DNA of 64,000 bases from Allium sativum. Taxonomy: Eukaryota; Streptophyta; Magnoliopsida; Asparagales; Amaryllidaceae. How positions within the stretch are numbered: position 1 is the first letter of the stretch; each line of letters starts with the position of its first letter. Shown piece by piece: positions 59,066 through 64,000 of the stretch. Where the stretch lies: the NCBI GenBank assembly GCA_030737875.1, contig CM060926.1, forward strand, positions 165,997,079 to 166,061,078. The letters run 5' to 3'. A model generated the notes under the pieces. That model searched no databases. It was not told where the DNA came from and was given only the letters and a program-made list of their open reading frames with translations. The position numbers and the translations under genes were made by a program.

Positions 59066-59251
59066 CTTATATAGAATTTTAATTAATTAAGAGCCGTCAG
59101 ATTAACCTAGAATCAATCAAGACCATCCAGTCAAGATAGAATAAAACCTCAGCCCTAATGACTCAGCAATGAGTCGAAACAAAGTTATCTTTCAGATCTG
59201 CCCGAGGGGGGGGGGGTCGACCTGTATGTGTAGGTCGACCCCCTGGTCGAC
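59066..59251 (-). promoter_or_regulatory. Solo LTR F promoter: three GTCGAC palindromes and TATA box
   Basis: GTCGAC at 59216, 59234 and 59246; CTATATAAG (complement of 59066-59074) lies downstream on the minus strand. Confidence 0.6.
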
Positions 59252-59510
59252 CTGGCCCTTGAGCGGGGGAATTCCCGCCCAACCTGCTTCCCTGTTTGAA
59301 TTTGAATTTCTGAACTGTTTTTAATTTATTTGAATTTTGAAATTTCGGAAGTCCATAACTTCTTCATACGCAGTCCAATTCACGTAAACTCGGACTCTAT
59401 CCCAAGCAGAATTCTAAGACAAACGCAATGGCGTAACCCGTTTCCCTTAATTCTCATATTTGAAATTAAATATTCTTTAATTTTAATATTTAAAATCACC
59501 GGGTGTTACA

Positions 59511-59936
59511 TTCTACTTAATGTGTCATTAAGTAAATCTTATCACAATCAGCAAGTTCCCGGTTAACATAATACTTAATTTATAATTATGTATAAATTAT
59601 TTCATTCCATAAGACTTCTTACTTCATTCAGTCTTATGCCGCCTGAGCGGGCTTCCGCTTATTATTAATTTCTTTTATTGGGCTTCATAATTCTTCTTTT
59701 ATAAGTCTACCAATAATGAGCCTACATCATTCTGTATCATTAACCATGACTTGGTTTAATACAACCTCTTATTATTATTTACTTAGTCCTCCTAACTAAG
59801 GTTTATCAATAAGTTTCTTTCCATTTATTATAACCTATGTTATAATTTACACTTGTCCCTAGGACAAGCCTAGCTATTATCTTCCATTCTCATTAATGTA
59901 ATTAATTATAATAGGTTATTATATTCTGTGATGATC
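59511..59936 (-). mobile_element. G3 LTR, right segment
   Basis: Matches 20258-20600 of the H LTR, including CTTGTCCCTAGGACAAG (59854-59870), a palindrome also at 20529. Cut by I at 59936. Confidence 0.7.
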
Positions 59937-60395
59937 CCAAAAATCCGTGTGACGGTATTATGGATAATCATTGGAATATAACACATCAATCATCGTAGCA
60001 GAGTACAGATAATAGCAAAAACAATAAATAGAATAATTTTACATAGATATGACAGCGGAATCATAATATGTAACAACATTAGAATAGCACAATGTAGGAT
60101 ATAACTTAGTAAATAAAAGGGGAATGATCAGTCACCATCGCGATAGGTGGAATATATACATACAGTGAGACATAATAAGGGTATAAGTCTACATCGCCGG
60201 AGGCGGTACATATACATATGATACTAAGTACTGGAAGTAAAACAGTCTGCATTGCCTGTGGCGGAATCATAATATATATACAATAATGGCGGAAAATGTC
60301 AAAGTCATCTCGGTGAAGTCAGCCTCGCCATAAGCCAAAAGTGCACTCCATACTACAGTGCTGAGCCAAAACAACCTGTCATCTGTGAACTAGGC

Positions 60396-60417
60396 TGCCC
60401 GTGTGAAAATAAGGGCA
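60396..60417 (-). other. TGCCC...GGGCA motif (I)
   Basis: Complement reads TGCCCTTATTTTCACACGGG, then CA; it matches D (33839) and B (15783). Confidence 0.6.
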
Positions 60418-61965
60418 CCCGAGTTTGTAAAGTGAAACAAACAACGAGTCAGTCATGGGGACTGGTATGAGAAATCTACTTAACAGTTTAAACAACAGTA
60501 ATAAGCAAATCATAGGACCACGCCACTTTCGCGGAATGGGTTACTCCGGTGATTGCTGGTGCGTTTAAAACAAAGTAAATTCTTTAAAACAACGCAATGC
60601 TTTTTAAAAAGAATGTAGCCGTTATAAGACTCAAGTCCCATCATACAATGCAACGCAAACCGAAGGATAGAGTTTTACCTTATAATGGCCAAATATGCTT
60701 AATATGTGTAAAGCAAAATCATTTGATATTATTACTAGTGCATATATGTTTCAAAAACGAATATCATCATAAATATCAATCATAGACGACATGAGCGTCC
60801 CATGCCACTATGTTGCCATACATAATTTACAATCGAATCCGTTATCTCCTATTGGAAATTGGATTTACGTCATGAGTCGAGGCAAGGGGAAAGCTCCTCT
60901 CCGCTTCGAGACACTCTAGCAAATGCCTCAGGACTACACACTCTGGGTAACCCTTGGATGCTTTAGGGCCGGTCCACAATTACGTTAGTGGATTGGCAAT
61001 TCCTGAACACACGTTTCCCGGTCCTTACAGACCTAATATCGAGGCGCCTCGCATTCCAACAACCACATAGGTGAAAAGTAGATATAAATGTCAGGGCTGG
61101 TAGGTCACTGACACCACCATAGCTAGAAAGAAACGTCATGCTCTCCCTACGGTCCTTATCCCGTTTTTAACTCATACCGAGGTGTGAGGCTCGCGAATCC
61201 ACGCTATACACAAAGCCAGGCCACGTAGGCCGTGCTTTGATCATCGAACACAAGACTTTGCTTTGCAACAAAAGCCTTGATCACTGCATCTTGGCATGCC
61301 ACATAGGCAATCCACTCCCTACGACTGATTTCTATCGATATATAACCTCTGAGCTCGTATGTATCAGAGAAGGGCGTTAAGCAAAATAATAAATTCTCCA
61401 CCGCCAAACAGATATATATTTAATAGAGATCAATCAGTATAGAACAAAATCCAATGTCAGACACACAGTCCATTTACAAGTCCGTTCTGGGTCTGAACGA
61501 AACCAGAGGCACCATATTCCTCGTATATCCGTACAATCAACACATACGTTCAGACGGCTACTAGTTCTGTTCCTTCACGGTAGCTACTCCAATCAGGAAC
61601 CTCACCAGCGCCCATCCAACCGATACGAAGATCGTCGGTCTTGAATCGTCTTTGTATTTTCGCCTTCAAATCGTTCGATCAATTATTTGAAATGAGGGTT
61701 AGCTCTGCCTTTTCAAATAATTTACGTGTAATTAGAATTCAAATCAATTCTTTCCATGGTTATATTATTCGACATTCATATTTCAGTTCTTTAGTATAAT
61801 TTTTGTGTCAAACACATACAACCATCAAATATCAAGCAGATCAAGCCAAATTGTTTTATTTCCCATCCATGATGCTTATAATATTTTATAATGATTTTTC
61901 GCCATTTTTATTTATTTAAAAATGGCCATATTTAATTAAATGACGTTTCAGGTCGTGCCGTGGCA

Positions 61966-62455
61966 CTGGCGCTGTTTTTCCCCTAATTTGTTTTATACAT
62001 ATCGGAAAATCTAACTGTTGGATTTCTACAAAGTCTATGTCTCTGGGAAGATATTCCCAAAGTGAACCCAACGGTTCCAGTTTCGTGAAAATCCGACGGT
62101 CGGATCTTCCACACTAGTCGTTTGAAGTTACGTTGTCAAAATTCGAACTGCAGCGTCGTTATTCGATTTAACTTAATTATATTTATATTTATATATAAAT
62201 ATAAATGATTCTGGCGCTGTTTTTCTTCAGATTTGAATTAAACATTCCAGACAATCCAACCGTTGGATTTTACAAAGTTGGTGCCGTTGGAAAGATATTT
62301 CCAAGGCGAACCCAACGGTTGCGGTTTCGGGAAAATCCGATGGTCGGATCTCTCGTACTAATCGATTCAAATTACGATTTCAAAACACGAACTGCACGGC
62401 TTTGATTCCTTTCAATTCTATTTATAATTATATATATAAATATAGTTTATTCTTT
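61966..62455. repeat. Tandem duplication of about 245 bp in I
   Basis: CTGGCGCTGTTTTTC recurs at 61966 and 62211. Each copy continues with CAACGGTT blocks, GAAAATCCGA and a TATATAAATATA stretch. The copies are diverged, so the duplication is old. Confidence 0.75.
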
Positions 62456-62576
62456 AAATTCAATATCGTTTTCACGTCAAATGTTTCACTAACGCCTTTA
62501 TATTTTGAAAAATTTCGCCATAACCTCCTTTGTACGGGAAGAGGTTTGGAAATTTATTGGGCCGTCTGTAACGAAC

Positions 62577-64000
62577 CGGGATTTTCGACTCCGAAAATCA
62601 ACATCAAACTACCATGTTGACCATTCAGACATCGAACATTCCAGATCATTAATAGAAAGAAGTTAGAGGGTGAGAATAGATAAGGTAGAAATATTGAATA
62701 GAAGAAGAAGAAGAAACACCACACAGAGTCTCACATCGCAGCGGAACAAAATATAATACAGAAATAATCTGTATTGAAAGCTTTAAAATACTTACAACAT
62801 CAGAGTACACATCTGGACAGTGATACTAATCTGCCCTCATATAACACACAGCGGAATAATAATATCATATGTCTGGACTCTTCCAGCTCGTCTCTTCACA
62901 GCAGTCGATAACCTGGACCTGTACATTCCGGGCTAACCCGAGCATTTACAAAACACCGGGTCAGTCTGGTGAACCAGAGTGAGATAAACTCGCACAGTAA
63001 TAAGGGTGAACCATCCAATCATGATTTTAAAAGTTCAAAATCTTTTCCAAAGAAAAGGATAATCGTAAGACCAAATCCACACATAAATATGGACGGTTTT
63101 TACCTTACAATAACCTAAAATAGTTTTTGAAACCAATATCTTGTCTGATATTATAATAATGTCTAAACACAAGTAAATAGAAATCTAGTGGAACGCTTGC
63201 ATCTCACGCTCTACATATATAGTATACAATCAAAAACCGCGGGCGCTTATTGGAGATTGGATTCCAACTTGACAAGGTATGGGTCCACCTTTCGATAGTG
63301 TATCTCTAGAGACGAATACACTGGGTTCAACAAGAACTTCTTGCAACCCGGCCCTCACATGACCGACCCCTCATTTCGCTTAAGAGTATCGAATGTATAT
63401 CACCGACGGTTGGGATCAGCAACCGTCTCCCGACAAGGGACAGCATCGAAACATAGATTTAAGAAACAAATAGGACTTCCTCTAGATAGGTGATTATACA
63501 CCCTAATGGGAGCGACCCACATAGCCATGCTGCCTGCCCGATTTTTGTCATTTCCCAGTTGATGAGGCTTGAGGCCAGAATTAACTCTTGAACATCTGGT
63601 CGCCATTCACTTTGAATGCCACATCGTCAGATCCATCAGATATCACTAATTGATATCCACAAAAATACTCTAGCTGAAAGCTAGAGAACGGCGATTCTCC
63701 GCCAACAACTATTGTACGTTTGAAGAAATCAACGTACGTGACCTTTTGGAAATACTCTGTCAGACATTCGTCCATATACGTCATCCAGGAACAGGATGAA
63801 CCGAAGGCACTCTCCTACTGCATCCATATAGGAATCACCCCATGGATCAGTAGCGAGTAGTCCTTGCAACCCGTTGATTCCAACCACGACAGAATCACAA
63901 CTTATCTCTGCTTGCCAGGCAAAGAATATTAGTGGTTCTTCCGTTTGTGAAAATCCACGGTCTTCACAGCACCATCTCGATCATCTTCTGATATCTTCAC
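62577..64000 (-). mobile_element. J: LTR inserted in I, runs off the window
   Basis: Begins TGTAACGAACCGGG. CAGCGGAA at 62739-62746 is the LTR motif seen in the other families. Near 62920-62960 the minus strand has an acceptor-like tract. Frames at 63400-63606 and 63581-63784 show no domain. Orientation is inferred from the CAGCGGAA position. Confidence 0.6.

Larger units (their letters stand above)
56438..59510 (-). mobile_element. Solo LTR F (3073 bp), TGTAACACCCC type
   Basis: TGTAACACCCC to CGGGTGTTACA (plus coordinates), flanked by exact TTCTA (56433-56437 and 59511-59515). It has no interior, so it probably arose by recombination between two LTRs. Near its end it matches the E LTR (GTCCATTAATG). 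It contains the best-paired hairpin copies, a donor, an acceptor, a TATA box and three GTCGAC sites. Confidence 0.92.
59937..62576 (-). mobile_element. LTR I, related to D, opposite strand (interrupted by J)
   Basis: Starts TGTGATGATCCC. Shares with the complement of D (31080-34000) the CAGCGGAA block (60053), the TGCCC...GGGCA motif (60396-60417), the SLV-DDQST-like text near 61240, and the CCAACGGTT / GATCCGACGGTC blocks. No gene. At 62576 it is cut by J and should resume outside the window. Confidence 0.65.
18619..64000 (-). mobile_element. Element H: minus-strand non-autonomous LTR retrotransposon with nested insertions (right end outside window)
   Basis: The layout is 3' LTR (left), polypurine tract (51703-51714), 2.3-kb interior, primer site (53988-53999) and 5' LTR from 54002. 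It holds C, D, E and K in the 3' LTR and G3, F, I and J in the 5' LTR. The left flank is CACTT; the matching duplication should lie beyond the window. Confidence 0.7.

Noticed and set aside
61204..61407. 67-codon minus-strand frame whose DNA resembles D at about 32880-33010
   Set aside because: The D counterpart has stops and shifts, so the similarity is DNA-level LTR homology, not a conserved protein.
63400..63784. Possible gene fragment at the right edge
   Set aside because: Two overlapping short frames without domain in LTR J; insufficient to call.

Overview
The window is plant nuclear DNA, almost certainly from a flowering plant with a large, repeat-rich genome. I recognise no host gene. 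Nearly every base belongs to long terminal repeat (LTR) retrotransposons, mostly Ty3/gypsy. The signs are TGTAACACCCC-type LTR starts, initiator-Met tRNA primer sites (TGGTATCAGAGC), purine-rich plus-strand primers, and a gag-pol with two zinc knuckles, FVDD reverse transcriptase, RNase H, integrase and a chromodomain-like tail. The species cannot be named from this sequence.

The layout is a set of nested insertions that closes with exact 5-bp target duplications in six places. Left part: LTR1 (1-3679, left end outside the window) lies inside LTR2 (3680-5593 plus 13703-13955). LTR2 is also split by element A (5594-13697, duplication CTATG). An unassigned stretch (13956-15410) follows. Right part: old element B (15411-18618) is split in its 3' LTR by minus-strand element H. 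The 3' LTR of H (18619-20875, 48666-48694, 49769-51702) holds element C (20876-48665, minus, ATTTT) and solo LTR K (48695-49768, CTATT). C is split in its 5' LTR by D (27424-34172, TAACA) and by E (35273-46162, TTTAC). The 5' LTR of H (54002 onward) holds G3, which holds solo LTR F (56438-59510, TTCTA) and I (59937-62576). I holds J, which runs off the window.

Only E carries near-complete gag-pol (38348-42713). It is dead: the protease aspartate is Tyr, and I see about three frameshifts and three stops. A, B and C keep only gag and protease remnants, and H has a non-coding interior. A, C and E share their primer sites, about 500 bp of 3' untranslated sequence and their LTR layout, so A and C look like non-autonomous relatives of an E-type helper.

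The most unusual content is in the LTRs. (1) A hairpin of about 85 nt, usually a tandem pair, occurs 17 times; its stems change sequence by compensating substitutions while the loop stays constant. (2) Splice donor and acceptor signals imply that most of each LTR is a leader intron removed after transcription from the LTR TATA box. (3) GTCGAC palindromes cluster just upstream of the TATA box. (4) A stem-loop recurs in the 3' untranslated region of A, C and E, and a second hairpin sits next to the plus-strand primer. These are shared by LTRs of either strand orientation and of differing overall sequence, and they are the best candidates for undescribed function.
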